Shown one piece after another: positions 47,123 to 57,058 of a stretch of DNA of 64,000 nucleotides. Every line of letters begins with the position of its first letter. Within the stretch, counting starts at the first letter, position 1. The notes under the pieces were generated by a model. The model made no database searches. It saw only the letters and a program-made list of their open reading frames with translations, and was not told where the DNA came from. The position numbers and the translations under genes are program-made. Source of the DNA: Pseudomonadota bacterium (GTDB lineage Bacteria > Pseudomonadota > Gammaproteobacteria > Steroidobacterales > Steroidobacteraceae); assembly GCA_019352035.1 (NCBI GenBank), contig JABBNZ010000002.1, positions 10,533 to 74,532 on the forward strand. Reading direction: 5' to 3'.

Positions 47123-48331
47123 ATGCCATCTGAAAAGCCAAGCGTCCTGACGATCAACGGCGGCTCCTCGAGCATCAGGTTCGCGCTGTATCAGGTAGGC
47201 GCAGCGCTGGAGCGACAGCTGTACGGAAAGATGGATCGCGTCGGCCTGGGCGCGACGACACTGACCTTCGAGGAGCCGGGGGCGAATCCTCCGACCCGTG
47301 GCAGCGTCGTCGTCCCCGATCAGCTCTCGGCGGCGAGGTTCCTGATCGATTGGCTCGAGAAGCAGGTGGGTTTCGGCGCCATCGGGGCGGTGGGACATCG
47401 TGTGGTGCACGGCATGCATCGCACGGAGCCGGCGTCGGTCACCGCGGAGCTCCTGGATGAGCTGCGTCGGATCACGCCGTTCGATCCTGATCACCTGCCG
47501 CGCGAGATCGAGTTGATCGAGGTATTTCGGCAACGGTACCCGAGGCTGCCCCAGGTGGCGTGTTTCGACACCGCATTTCATCGCGGAATGCCGCGCGTTG
47601 CGAAGCTGCTTGCCATCCCGCGGCGGTACCAGGCGAGGGGCGTCGAGCGGTACGGTTTCCACGGTCTCTCCTACGCCTACCTGATGGAGGAACTGGTACG
47701 CCTTGGCGACTCTGCCGCAACCTCGGGTCGCGTGATTCTCGCCCACCTAGGAAACGGCGCCAGCATGGCGGCCGTGCGTGACGGCAAGAGCGTCGACACC
47801 AGCATGGGCTTCACGCCCGCCTCGGGGTTTCCCATGAGCAGCCGCTCGGGCGATCTGGACCCGGGGCTGGTCAGTTTCCTGGCGCGCACGGAGCACCTGA
47901 GCGCCGCGCAGTTCGATCGCATGGTGAATCACGAGTCCGGGCTTCTCGGCGTGTCGGAGATCAGCTCCGACGTGCGCGACCTGCTCGCGCAGGAAGGCGC
48001 CGACGCGCGGGCGGCGGAGGCTGTAGCCCTGTTCTGCTACCAGGCCAGGAAGTGGATCGGCGCCTTCGCCGCCGTCCTCGGTGGGATTGACACGCTCGTG
48101 TTCGCGGGCGGCATCGGCGAGAACGCGCCGCTCATCCGCGAGCGCATCTGCGACGGCCTCGGCTTTCTCGGCATCGAGCTTGATCCACAGCGCAATGCTA
48201 AGAATGCGCCGGTGCTCTCGCCGGACGCCGCCCGCGTCAAGGTGCGGGTCATGCGCACCGACGAGGAGCTGATGATTGCGCGGTCCGTCGTGCGCTCACG
48301 CGCCGCGCTGACGTCGGACCCGGCGGGATGA
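47123..48331 (+). CDS. ackA: Acetate kinase
   Basis: SVLTINGGSSSIRFALYQ; GAVGHRVVHGM; YGFHGLSYAYLMEEL; AHLGNGASMAAVRDGKSVDTSMGFTPASGFPMSSRSGDLDPG. Confidence 0.95.
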   Translation: MPSEKPSVLTINGGSSSIRFALYQVGAALERQLYGKMDRVGLGATTLTFEEPGANPPTRGSVVVPDQLSAARFLIDWLEKQVGFGAIGAVGHRVVHGMHRTEPASVTAELLDELRRITPFDPDHLPREIELIEVFRQRYPRLPQVACFDTAFHRGMPRVAKLLAIPRRYQARGVERYGFHGLSYAYLMEELVRLGDSAATSGRVILAHLGNGASMAAVRDGKSVDTSMGFTPASGFPMSSRSGDLDPGLVSFLARTEHLSAAQFDRMVNHESGLLGVSEISSDVRDLLAQEGADARAAEAVALFCYQARKWIGAFAAVLGGIDTLVFAGGIGENAPLIRERICDGLGFLGIELDPQRNAKNAPVLSPDAARVKVRVMRTDEELMIARSVVRSRAALTSDPAG

Positions 48332-48629
48332 GGCAGGCGCGCCCCCATCCGCACCGCCGGAGACGCGTGGTAGGCCAAGAGCATTCGTACGCTGACGCAC
48401 AGACGACCGTGGGATCAGGGTCGTAAAAACGTGCGCTCATTCTCTGTGGAAGGCGCGGTCTGTCTGCTACCCGTAGTCTGAGATCCCGCCGTACCGGTGG
48501 CAACTCTGCGCTGCGGAGAATTGCGCGACCTGGGATCGCCGGAACCTGGAGGATGAATGGGCTGTCACAGGGGCCTCGGCTTCTACGGATGGCGTGCGAT
48601 GCAGACTCGGTGCCTAATCGGCAAACAGC

Positions 48630-48890
48630 ATGATGCGCGAACGAATTGCCGCGGACCACGGCGGATTTGCATTGCAGGAGCAGGTCACGGCGCGTTGCGG
48701 ACCGTCCGGTACGACGTCGTGAGCCTTCGGTGCCTATCAGCTCAACCGCTCAACCCGCAAGGAGACTTTCTCGGGGTAAAAGCTGTTGGCGCGTGCTCGC
48801 TTTGGAATTGGTCGAGACCCTTCTGACCGCGCGCTTCAGCGGTGCCCTGCGTCATCGGCGCCGCTTGGCAGAAGTGCAGGGCTGGAACAC
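48630..48890 (+). pseudogene. rpiB: Internally deleted, frameshifted ribose-5-phosphate isomerase B relic
   Basis: Hand translation: MMRERIAADHGGFALQEQVTAR (RpiB N-terminus), FGAYQLN in a shifted frame, then [28 protein letters not shown] (RpiB C-terminus) in a third frame; central region missing. Confidence 0.75.
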
Positions 48891-48904
48891 CCGGAGACTT
48901 CCCC

Positions 48905-51313
48905 ATGACAGCCGACACACTTTCGCCCGAACTGCTACATAAGATGGACGCCTATTGGCGTGCCGCCAACTACCTGTCGGTCGGACAGATCTATCTGTAT
49001 GACAATCCACTGCTCAAGGAGCCGCTGAAGCTTTCGCACGTGAAGCCGCTGGTGGTCGGGCACTGGGGCACGACACCCGGTCAGAACTTCATCTACGTGC
49101 ATCTGAACCGGGTCATCAAGAAATACGACCTGAATATGTTCTATATCGCCGGTCCCGGTCACGGCGGCCCAGCGATCGTGGGCAACGTGTATCTCGAAGG
49201 AACTTGGAGCGAGGTATATCCCGACGTCACGCAGGACGAAGCCGGACTGAAGAAGCTCTTCAAGCAGTTCTCGTTCCCCGGCGGCATCTCCAGCCACGTG
49301 GCGCCGACCACGCCGGGCTCGATTCACGAGGGTGGGGAGCTCGGCTACTCGCTGAGCCACGCTTTCGGAGCGGTGTTCGACAATCCCGATCTGATCGTGA
49401 CCTGCGTCGTCGGTGACGGTGAGGCGGAAACCGGTCCGTTGGCGACCGCGTGGCAGTCCACCAAGTTGCTCAACGCCGTGACTGACGGCGCGGTGTTGCC
49501 GATCCTGCATCTCAACGGCTACAAGATCAGCAATCCCACCGTGCTCGCTCGCATAGAGCATGAGGAGCTGGAGCAGTTCATCCGTGGCTGCGGCTGGACC
49601 CCTTATTTCGTCGAGGGTGATCACCCACAGACGATGCACCAACTGATGGCCGGCGCGTTGGACAAGGCCGTCGAGGACATTCGGCGTATCCAAAGCCAGG
49701 CCCGCGGTCAGGCCGGCACGCCGAGACCTCGCTGGCCCATGATAGTGCTGCGCTCGCCGAAGGGCTGGACGGGGCCGAAGTTCGTCGATGGCCAGCCGGT
49801 CGAGGGCACGTTCCGGGCCCATCAGGTGCCGCTGCTGGTGGATTCGGAGCACCCCGAGCACATCCAGCAGCTCGAGACCTGGATGAAGAGCTACGAGCCC
49901 GAGGAGCTGTTTGATGAGCGGGGTGAGCTGAGACCGGAGCTCGCCGAGCTGGCGCCGAAGGGCGAGCGGCGCATGGGCGCAAATCCACACGCCAACGGCG
50001 GTGCGCTGCTGCGTGACCTGCGTATACCGGACTTCCGTACCCACGCAGTGGCGGTGCCGTCGCCGGGCGCCGTTGACGCGCAGGATACGGTCGTGCTCGG
50101 CCAGTTCCTGCGCGAGGTGGTCAAGCTGAACGGTGAGCAGCGCAATTTTCGCATCTTCGGTCCCGACGAGACCCTCTCGAATCTGCTGGGCGCCGTATTT
50201 CAAGCGACGAACCGCCAGTGGGACGCCCGCGAGATCAAAAGCGATGAATTCCTCGCACCCACAGGACGCGTGCTGGACTCGATGCTCAGCGAGCACCAGT
50301 GCGAGGGGTGGCTGGAGGGGTATCTGCTGACGGGTCGGCACGGGCTCTTCAACTGCTACGAGGGTTTCGTCCGCATCGTGGATTCGATGTTCAGCCAGCA
50401 TGCCAAGTGGTTGAAGGTCACCTCGGAGCTGCCCTGGCGACGCAAGATCGCCTCGCTGAACTATCTACTGGCCTCTCACGTCTGGCAGCAGGATCACAAC
50501 GGCTTCACGCACCAGGATCCCGGCTTCCTCGACCATGTCATCAACAAGAAGGCCAACATCGTGCGGGTCTATCTGCCACCCGACGCCAACTGTCTGCTGT
50601 CGGTGTTCGATCATTGCCTGCGCAGCCGACACTACGTGAACGTGGTGGTGGCGGGGAAGCACGCGCTACCCCAGTGGCTCACCATGGAGGCGGCGGTCGT
50701 GCACTGCACGGAAGGCATCGGCATCTGGCAGTGGGCCAGCAACGATCAGGGCGAAGAGCCGGATGTGGTCATGGCCTGCTGTGGCGATACGCCGACGCTG
50801 GAGATCATGGCCGCGGTGTCCATCCTGCGCGAGCACCTCCCGAGCCTGAAAATCCGGGTAGTCAACGTGGTGGACCTGATGAGGCTGCAATCCAGCTCCG
50901 AGCACCCGCATGGCCTGAACGACTGGGATTACGATTCGCTCTTCACCCGCGACAAGCACATCGTCTTCGGCTTTCACGGCTATCCCTGGCTGGTGCATCG
51001 CCTGACCTATCGCCGTGCCAACCAGAACCTCCACGTCCGCGGCTACAAGGAGGAGGGGACCATCACGACCGCCTTCGACATGCGGGTGCAGAATGATCTG
51101 GACCGCTTTCACCTGGTGATCGACGTCATCGATCGTCTGCCGCAGCTCGGTACCAGGGGCGCCTATTTGAAACAACGCATGCAGGACAAGCTGATCGAGC
51201 ACAAGCAGTACATCGATCGGCACGGCCAGGACCTGCCGGAGATCCGCAATTGGAAGTGGAGCCTGCCCACGCAGAATACGTCGTCCCAGCGCCGGGTGAA
51301 GCCAGCCGCGTAG
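48905..51313 (+). CDS. xfp: Phosphoketolase family protein (Xfp)
   Basis: [100 protein letters not shown]. Confidence 0.96.
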   Translation: MTADTLSPELLHKMDAYWRAANYLSVGQIYLYDNPLLKEPLKLSHVKPLVVGHWGTTPGQNFIYVHLNRVIKKYDLNMFYIAGPGHGGPAIVGNVYLEGTWSEVYPDVTQDEAGLKKLFKQFSFPGGISSHVAPTTPGSIHEGGELGYSLSHAFGAVFDNPDLIVTCVVGDGEAETGPLATAWQSTKLLNAVTDGAVLPILHLNGYKISNPTVLARIEHEELEQFIRGCGWTPYFVEGDHPQTMHQLMAGALDKAVEDIRRIQSQARGQAGTPRPRWPMIVLRSPKGWTGPKFVDGQPVEGTFRAHQVPLLVDSEHPEHIQQLETWMKSYEPEELFDERGELRPELAELAPKGERRMGANPHANGGALLRDLRIPDFRTHAVAVPSPGAVDAQDTVVLGQFLREVVKLNGEQRNFRIFGPDETLSNLLGAVFQATNRQWDAREIKSDEFLAPTGRVLDSMLSEHQCEGWLEGYLLTGRHGLFNCYEGFVRIVDSMFSQHAKWLKVTSELPWRRKIASLNYLLASHVWQQDHNGFTHQDPGFLDHVINKKANIVRVYLPPDANCLLSVFDHCLRSRHYVNVVVAGKHALPQWLTMEAAVVHCTEGIGIWQWASNDQGEEPDVVMACCGDTPTLEIMAAVSILREHLPSLKIRVVNVVDLMRLQSSSEHPHGLNDWDYDSLFTRDKHIVFGFHGYPWLVHRLTYRRANQNLHVRGYKEEGTITTAFDMRVQNDLDRFHLVIDVIDRLPQLGTRGAYLKQRMQDKLIEHKQYIDRHGQDLPEIRNWKWSLPTQNTSSQRRVKPAA

Positions 51314-51327
51314 ATGAGGTTACCCGC

Positions 51328-54000
51328 ATGAAGGCACCCACCGCCCGGCCCGGAGCATCGGCGCCCAAGCCTGAGTCAAAGGACGAGCTGAAGACGCTGC
51401 CTATGCCGGAGCTCGAGAAGCGGTTGGGCTCATCGCCGAATGGACTGACGCAGGCCGAGGCGGCAAAGCGGCTGGCTCAATGTGGACCGAACGAGATCGA
51501 GGAGAAGCAGACTAATCCGCTGCTGAAATTCCTCTCCTATTTCTGGGGTCCCATTCCGTGGATGATCGAGGCGGCGGTGATTCTGTCGGCGGTGGTGCGT
51601 CACTGGCCCGACTTCGGCATCATCTTCCTGCTGCTCCTCGCCAATGCCGTGGTTGGATTCTGGGAGGAACGCCAAGCCGGCAACGCGATCGCGGCGTTGA
51701 AGGCAAAGCTGGCGGTCAAGGCGCGGGTGCAACGAGACGGGAAGTGGGTCAATCCGCCGGCGCGCGAGCTGGTCCCGGGCGATGTGATCCGCATGCGCCT
51801 GGGTGACATCGTGCCGGCGGACGCGCGTCTGCTCGACGGCGACGCCATCGAGGTGGACCAGTCCGCGCTGACGGGCGAATCCTTGCCTGCCACGCGCAAG
51901 CGCGGCGAGGCGGTGTTCTCCGGCTCGATCATCCGCCGCGGCGAGATCGGCGCACTGGTCTATGCCACGGGCGCGAACAGCTACTTCGGCAAGACCGCGC
52001 AACTGGTGCAGGAGGCCCACACCGTCAGCCACTTTCAAAAGGCGGTGATGAAGATCGGCAACTACCTGATCATCCTCGCGGGGGTTCTGGTGGCGGCCAT
52101 CATCGCAGTGGCGATCTTTCGAGGCGATCCGATCCTGACCACGCTGCAGTTCGCCCTGGTGCTGACCGTGGCGGCGATCCCCGTGGCGATGCCGACGGTG
52201 CTATCGGTGACCATGGCGGTCGGGGCGCGCCTGCTCGCCAAGAAGAAGGCGATCGTCAGCAAGCTGGTGGCCATTGAGGAGCTGGCGGGCGTGGACGTGC
52301 TGTGCGCGGACAAGACCGGTACCCTGACCCAGAACAAGCTCACGCTGGGCGATCCCTTCAGCGTCAACGACGTACCGGCCGATCAGGTCATTCTCGATGG
52401 CGCTCTCGCATCGCGCGCTGACGATAATGACGCCATCGATTTGGCGGTCCTCGGCGGTCTGAAGGCCAAGGACGCACTAAAGCCCTACGACGTCATTCAT
52501 TTCCAGCCCTTCGACCCGGTGCACAAGCGCACCGAGGCGATCGTCAAATCCAAGGACGGCAAGACGTTCAAGGTGACCAAAGGCGCGCCGCAGGTGATCC
52601 TCGAGCTGTCGTCCAGTGTCGGCCCGGTAAAGCCCGCCGTCGAGAAGGCCGTCGAAGAATTCGCGGCGCGCGGCTTTCGGTCGCTGGGCGTGGCCCGGGC
52701 CGAAGGCGATGGGCCATGGCAGTTTGTCGGTGTGTTGCCCTTGTTCGATCCGCCCCGCGAGGACGCCAAGGCCACCATCGCGACCGCGCTGGCGATGGGC
52801 GTCAAGGTCAAAATGGTCACCGGTGACGCGCTCGCCATCGCCAAGGAAACCGCAAAGAAGCTGGACATGGGCCCGAACATCCTCGATGCCCGCGGCTTGG
52901 GAGACGCGAAGAAGCAAGAGAGCGCGGAGGTGGCCGACTCCATCGAGAAGGCCGACGGATTCGCCCAAGTGTTCCCGGAGCACAAGTTCCATATCGTCGA
53001 TGTCCTGCAGAAGCACGCCCATATCGTCGGCATGACGGGTGATGGAGTAAATGATGCTCCCGCACTGAAGAAAGCCGACTGCGGCATAGCTGTGTCCGAC
53101 GCGACCGATGCGGCGCGCGCGGCCGCCTCCATCGTGCTCACGACACCGGGACTGTCGGTGATCATCGATGCGATCAAGGAGAGCCGCAAGATCTTCCAGC
53201 GCATGAACAGCTACGCGATCTACCGCATAGCCGAGACGCTGCGCGTGCTGCTGTTCATGACGGCAGCGATCCTGATCTTCAATTTTTATCCCTTGACGGC
53301 CGTGATGATCGTGATGCTGGCACTGCTCAACGACGGCGCTATCCTGTCCATCGCCTACGACAACGTTCATTACAAGAATCAGCCCGAAGCCTGGAACATG
53401 CGCCTGGTGATGGGTGTCGCCACGGTGCTGGGCATAGTCGGGCCGATCGCCGCCTTCGGGTTGTTTTTCCTCACCGATCGCGTGTTTCACCTCGACCCTC
53501 CGCACATCCAGACCATGATGTATCTGATGCTGTCCGTCGCCGGGCATCTGACGATTTTCCAGACCCGTACTCGCGGCCCGTTCTGGTCCATCCGGCCGGC
53601 GCGGATTTTATGGATGGCCGTGCTGGGTACGCAGGTGGTCGCCACGCTGATCGCGGTCTTCGGCGTGCTGGTGACGCCCATCAGTTGGGGCTGGGCGGCA
53701 TTCGTCTGGGGCTATGCGCTGGTCTGGTTTTTCGTGACTGACCCCGTGAAGTTGCTCGCCTATCGCATTCTTGATCCGGCCAGGGCCGGCGGTGAGTCTG
53801 GCGCCGGGCTCAAGCCTCTGGCGATCGCGACGGCGCAAACCGGCCCGGCCGGCAAATCCGAGGTCGCTCCTGATTTGAAGCGGCAGATCGCGACGCGCGC
53901 CTATGAGCTGTATGAGCAGCGAGGCCGCCAAGGTGGAGGAGCGGCTCAAGACTGGGAGACCGCGGAAGGGCAGATCCGCAAAGAGCGGTCGGCCAAGTGA
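51328..54000 (+). CDS. Plasma-membrane proton-efflux P-type ATPase (P-IIIA) 1
   Basis: CADKTGTLTQNKLTLG phosphorylation motif; GMTGDGVNDAPALKKADCGIAV; TGESLPATRKRGEAVFSGS. Confidence 0.94.
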   Translation: MKAPTARPGASAPKPESKDELKTLPMPELEKRLGSSPNGLTQAEAAKRLAQCGPNEIEEKQTNPLLKFLSYFWGPIPWMIEAAVILSAVVRHWPDFGIIFLLLLANAVVGFWEERQAGNAIAALKAKLAVKARVQRDGKWVNPPARELVPGDVIRMRLGDIVPADARLLDGDAIEVDQSALTGESLPATRKRGEAVFSGSIIRRGEIGALVYATGANSYFGKTAQLVQEAHTVSHFQKAVMKIGNYLIILAGVLVAAIIAVAIFRGDPILTTLQFALVLTVAAIPVAMPTVLSVTMAVGARLLAKKKAIVSKLVAIEELAGVDVLCADKTGTLTQNKLTLGDPFSVNDVPADQVILDGALASRADDNDAIDLAVLGGLKAKDALKPYDVIHFQPFDPVHKRTEAIVKSKDGKTFKVTKGAPQVILELSSSVGPVKPAVEKAVEEFAARGFRSLGVARAEGDGPWQFVGVLPLFDPPREDAKATIATALAMGVKVKMVTGDALAIAKETAKKLDMGPNILDARGLGDAKKQESAEVADSIEKADGFAQVFPEHKFHIVDVLQKHAHIVGMTGDGVNDAPALKKADCGIAVSDATDAARAAASIVLTTPGLSVIIDAIKESRKIFQRMNSYAIYRIAETLRVLLFMTAAILIFNFYPLTAVMIVMLALLNDGAILSIAYDNVHYKNQPEAWNMRLVMGVATVLGIVGPIAAFGLFFLTDRVFHLDPPHIQTMMYLMLSVAGHLTIFQTRTRGPFWSIRPARILWMAVLGTQVVATLIAVFGVLVTPISWGWAAFVWGYALVWFFVTDPVKLLAYRILDPARAGGESGAGLKPLAIATAQTGPAGKSEVAPDLKRQIATRAYELYEQRGRQGGGAAQDWETAEGQIRKERSAK

Positions 54001-54227
54001 ATCGGCGTGATCGATATAAGTGACAGCGACGGCGCGACGTAGGATGTCGATCAATACCAAGCGTTTTCTCGCGCCACGTTGGCGGAGTACCGGTATGGGA
54101 ATCTTGGAATGACCGCCCAATGCGGGGCAAGGCACGGATTGCTGGCCTCCCGAGCACGGAGTGATTGGTTCGGTGGCTGGGCCGCTGCGTTTGCGCTAGT
54201 CCTCAACCAATCCTGGCAGCTTGAATT

Positions 54228-56606
54228 GTGGCTACGACGATCCGAGACACTCCCGTAGACGCTCAGGGCGCCAAGCCGACACCGGCGATCGGGGATGAGC
54301 CTGCGAGCGGTTTGACCAGCGAGGAAGCGGGTCATCGACTGGCGACAGTGGGCCCCAACGCGATGCCCGATACGGCGCTGCATCCGTTGCGCAGGACGTT
54401 GGGAAAATTGTGGGCGCCGGTTCCGTGGATGCTCGAGGCTGCGATCGTGCTCGAGCTGGTTCTCGGCAAGTACGTCGAGGGCGCGATCATCGCCGGACTG
54501 CTGATCTTCAACGCCGCGCTGAGCCTATTTCAGGAAAGTCGTGCGCAGGCGACCCTCGCTGCGCTCAAGTCGCGGCTGGCACTGAGCGCAACGGTGCGGC
54601 GCGACGGAAAGTGGGTGACTGTGCCGGCCGCCGGGCTAGTGCCCGGGGATATCGTGAAGCTTTCTCTCGGTGGCGTGGTGGCCGCGGATGTACGGCTCAC
54701 GGCCGGGGAGGTGCTGCTCGACCAATCCATGCTCACCGGTGAGTCCATTCCGATCGAGGCGGCCGCGGGTCTGCAAACCTACGCGGGAGCGCTGGTACGG
54801 CGCGGCGAGGCGGTCGCCGAGGTCACCGCGACGGGCGTGCGCACCAAGTTCGGCCGCACCGCGGAGCTCGTGCGCACCGCTCACGTGGTCGGTTCGCAGC
54901 AGAAGGCGGTGCTGCGCGTGGTGCGCAACCTCGCGGTCTTCAACGGCGCCGTTATCGTGGGATTGGTGGCCTATGCCTTTCTGCTCCACATGCCGATCGC
55001 CGAGATCATTCCGCTGGGCCTGACGGCGGTCCTGGCCTCGATACCGGTCGCGCTTCCGGCCACCTTTACGCTGGCCTCCGCGCTCGGGGCGCGGGCCTTG
55101 GCCAAGCGCGGCGTCCTTCCGACGCGCCTATCGGCGGTCGATGAGGCGGCGACGATGGACGTGCTGTGCGCTGACAAGACTGGCACCCTGACGCGCAACG
55201 AGCTCAGCGTCGCGACTCTTCATCCGATGCCCGGTTTCGATGCAGCGCATCTCGTGGTCTTCGCTGCGCTGGCCAGCTCGGATGGCGGGCAGGACCCGGT
55301 CGATATTGCGATCCGGGCCTCGGCCCGCGGCAAGAGCATCACCGATGCGCCGCGGCTGGTTACGTTCACGGCGTTTGACCCGGCAACGAAGCGGTCGGAG
55401 GCCACGGTGGCAGGCCCCGGCGGCGCGACGCAGCGGATCGTGAAGGGGGCCTTTGCCGTGGTCAGTGCCCTTGCTCAGCCATCTCCGGACGCGGCAGTGG
55501 CGGCGAGCGAGCTCGAGGCACAGGGCTTCAGGGTCCTGGCGGTAGCTGCCGGGCCGGCCGCGGCGTTCAAGCTGGTCGGCCTCATCGCGCTGAGCGACCC
55601 GCCTCGCGCGGACTCCGGTGCGCTTGTCGCCGAATTGCACGTCCTGGGTGTGCGCACGGTCATGGTCACGGGCGATGCGCCGCAGACGGCGGCCATCGTG
55701 GCAAAGGCGATCGGGCTCAAGGTTGCGGTCTGCCCGCCGGGATCGATTCCGGACACGGTCCACCCCGAGACGTTTTCGGTCTTCGCGGGCGTTCTGCCGG
55801 AGGACAAGTACAAGCTCGTCAAGGCGTTCCAGAGCGGCCATCACACCGTCGGCATGTGTGGCGACGGCGCCAACGATGCACCGGCGCTGCGTCAAGCGCA
55901 GATCGGAATCGCCGTCTCATCCGCAACCGACGTCGCCAAATCGGCCGCCGGCATGGTGCTGACCGAGCCCGGACTCGCTGGAATCGTTGCCGCGGTCAAG
56001 GAGGGGCGGGTTACGTTCCAGCGTATCCAGACCTACACGCTGAATTCCATCACCAAGAAGATCGTGACGGTGCTATTCCTGATCGTGGGTCTGATCATGA
56101 CGGGACAGGCGATTCTGACTCCGCTGCTGATGGTCATCCTGTTGGTCGCCGGCGATTTTCTCGCCATGTCGTTGACCACGGACAACGTGCGGGCCTCGCC
56201 CATGCCCAACGCATGGCACATCGGCACTTTGACGATGGCCGGCGTCGTCATGGGTGTCTGCCTGTTGATATTTTGCGGCGCCGTACTGGCCGTTGGCAAG
56301 TTCTCGATGCATTTGCAGATCCCGGCGCTACAAACCCTGGCCTTCGTCACCCTCGTGTTCGGCAGTCAGGCGGTGCTCTATGCGATTCGCGACCGCCGAT
56401 ATCTGTGGGGATTGCGCCCGAGCCTCTGGCTGGTCATCTCCTCGGTAGCGGATATTCTGATCGCCTCGATATTGGCCCTGGGTGGATTTGGCATGACAGT
56501 CTTGCCGGTCGCACTGGTGGCCGGTACCCTCGCCGCAGCGGCTGCCTTCGCCTTTCTCCTGGACGTGGTGAAGCTTCCGGTATTCTCGCGCCTGAGGATC
56601 GCGTAG
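54228..56606 (+). CDS. P-type (H+-ATPase-like) cation-transporting ATPase 2
   Basis: CADKTGTLTRNELSVATL; GMCGDGANDAPALRQAQIGIAVSSATDVAKSAAGMVLTEPGL; GTG start. Confidence 0.92.
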   Translation: MATTIRDTPVDAQGAKPTPAIGDEPASGLTSEEAGHRLATVGPNAMPDTALHPLRRTLGKLWAPVPWMLEAAIVLELVLGKYVEGAIIAGLLIFNAALSLFQESRAQATLAALKSRLALSATVRRDGKWVTVPAAGLVPGDIVKLSLGGVVAADVRLTAGEVLLDQSMLTGESIPIEAAAGLQTYAGALVRRGEAVAEVTATGVRTKFGRTAELVRTAHVVGSQQKAVLRVVRNLAVFNGAVIVGLVAYAFLLHMPIAEIIPLGLTAVLASIPVALPATFTLASALGARALAKRGVLPTRLSAVDEAATMDVLCADKTGTLTRNELSVATLHPMPGFDAAHLVVFAALASSDGGQDPVDIAIRASARGKSITDAPRLVTFTAFDPATKRSEATVAGPGGATQRIVKGAFAVVSALAQPSPDAAVAASELEAQGFRVLAVAAGPAAAFKLVGLIALSDPPRADSGALVAELHVLGVRTVMVTGDAPQTAAIVAKAIGLKVAVCPPGSIPDTVHPETFSVFAGVLPEDKYKLVKAFQSGHHTVGMCGDGANDAPALRQAQIGIAVSSATDVAKSAAGMVLTEPGLAGIVAAVKEGRVTFQRIQTYTLNSITKKIVTVLFLIVGLIMTGQAILTPLLMVILLVAGDFLAMSLTTDNVRASPMPNAWHIGTLTMAGVVMGVCLLIFCGAVLAVGKFSMHLQIPALQTLAFVTLVFGSQAVLYAIRDRRYLWGLRPSLWLVISSVADILIASILALGGFGMTVLPVALVAGTLAAAAAFAFLLDVVKLPVFSRLRIA

Positions 56607-56727
56607 AGCGCCTGCCCCACATCTTGTTCCGATGGGCGAGGTAATGCGCTGAGAAGCAGGTGATCGGATATTTGCATAATTATGTCGACGACGGCCCCCG
56701 CCGCGCCGATACCGACTCGGAGGCCCG

Positions 56728-56777
56728 CGGCGGCGGAACATGCTGCTCTTAACTGCATCGGCAACATGCCCTTTGCG
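56728..56777. repeat. Right copy of imperfect direct repeat
   Basis: cggcggcggaacatgctgctcttaactgcatcggcaacatgccctttgcg; ungapped match to 37156-37205, same orientation; both minus strands read KGHVAxxVKSSMFxRR. Confidence 0.75.
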
Positions 56778-57058
56778 ATCCTGCACACGCATCCCGCGGA
56801 ATGATCTGGAGAATTATCGCAAAGACAGAGCGTTGCGCGTTCGAGCCGCCGCCGGATCTGGAAAGCTGTCGCGCACTTAGTTAGGGCTATTGTCGCGAGC
56901 GTCTGAAGCCGATGAATCCGCTCAGGAGTCGGGGCCCGAACGGCCTCCCCGGCGTATGGATGGTTTCAAGGCTAAGGTGATGTGCCAGTGCAAGTTTCAA
57001 ATACTTGCAGCGGACGTTTTCAATCCGCCCGAGATGCGCTGGAGAGCCTGATCGACCG

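Noticed and set aside
43092-50401. Long minus-strand ORFs (e.g. 43092-43886, 44222-45634, 48935-50401, and similarly 52477-53547) opposite plus-strand genes
   Set aside because: They are antisense to strongly recognisable glgP/glgX/xfp/ATPase genes, have Arg/His/Gly-skewed composition and no family motifs; typical shadow ORFs in GC-rich DNA.
54160-54215. GATTGGTT...AACCAATC inverted repeat upstream of ATPase 2
   Set aside because: Only 8 bp with a long loop; not distinguishable from chance without conservation data.
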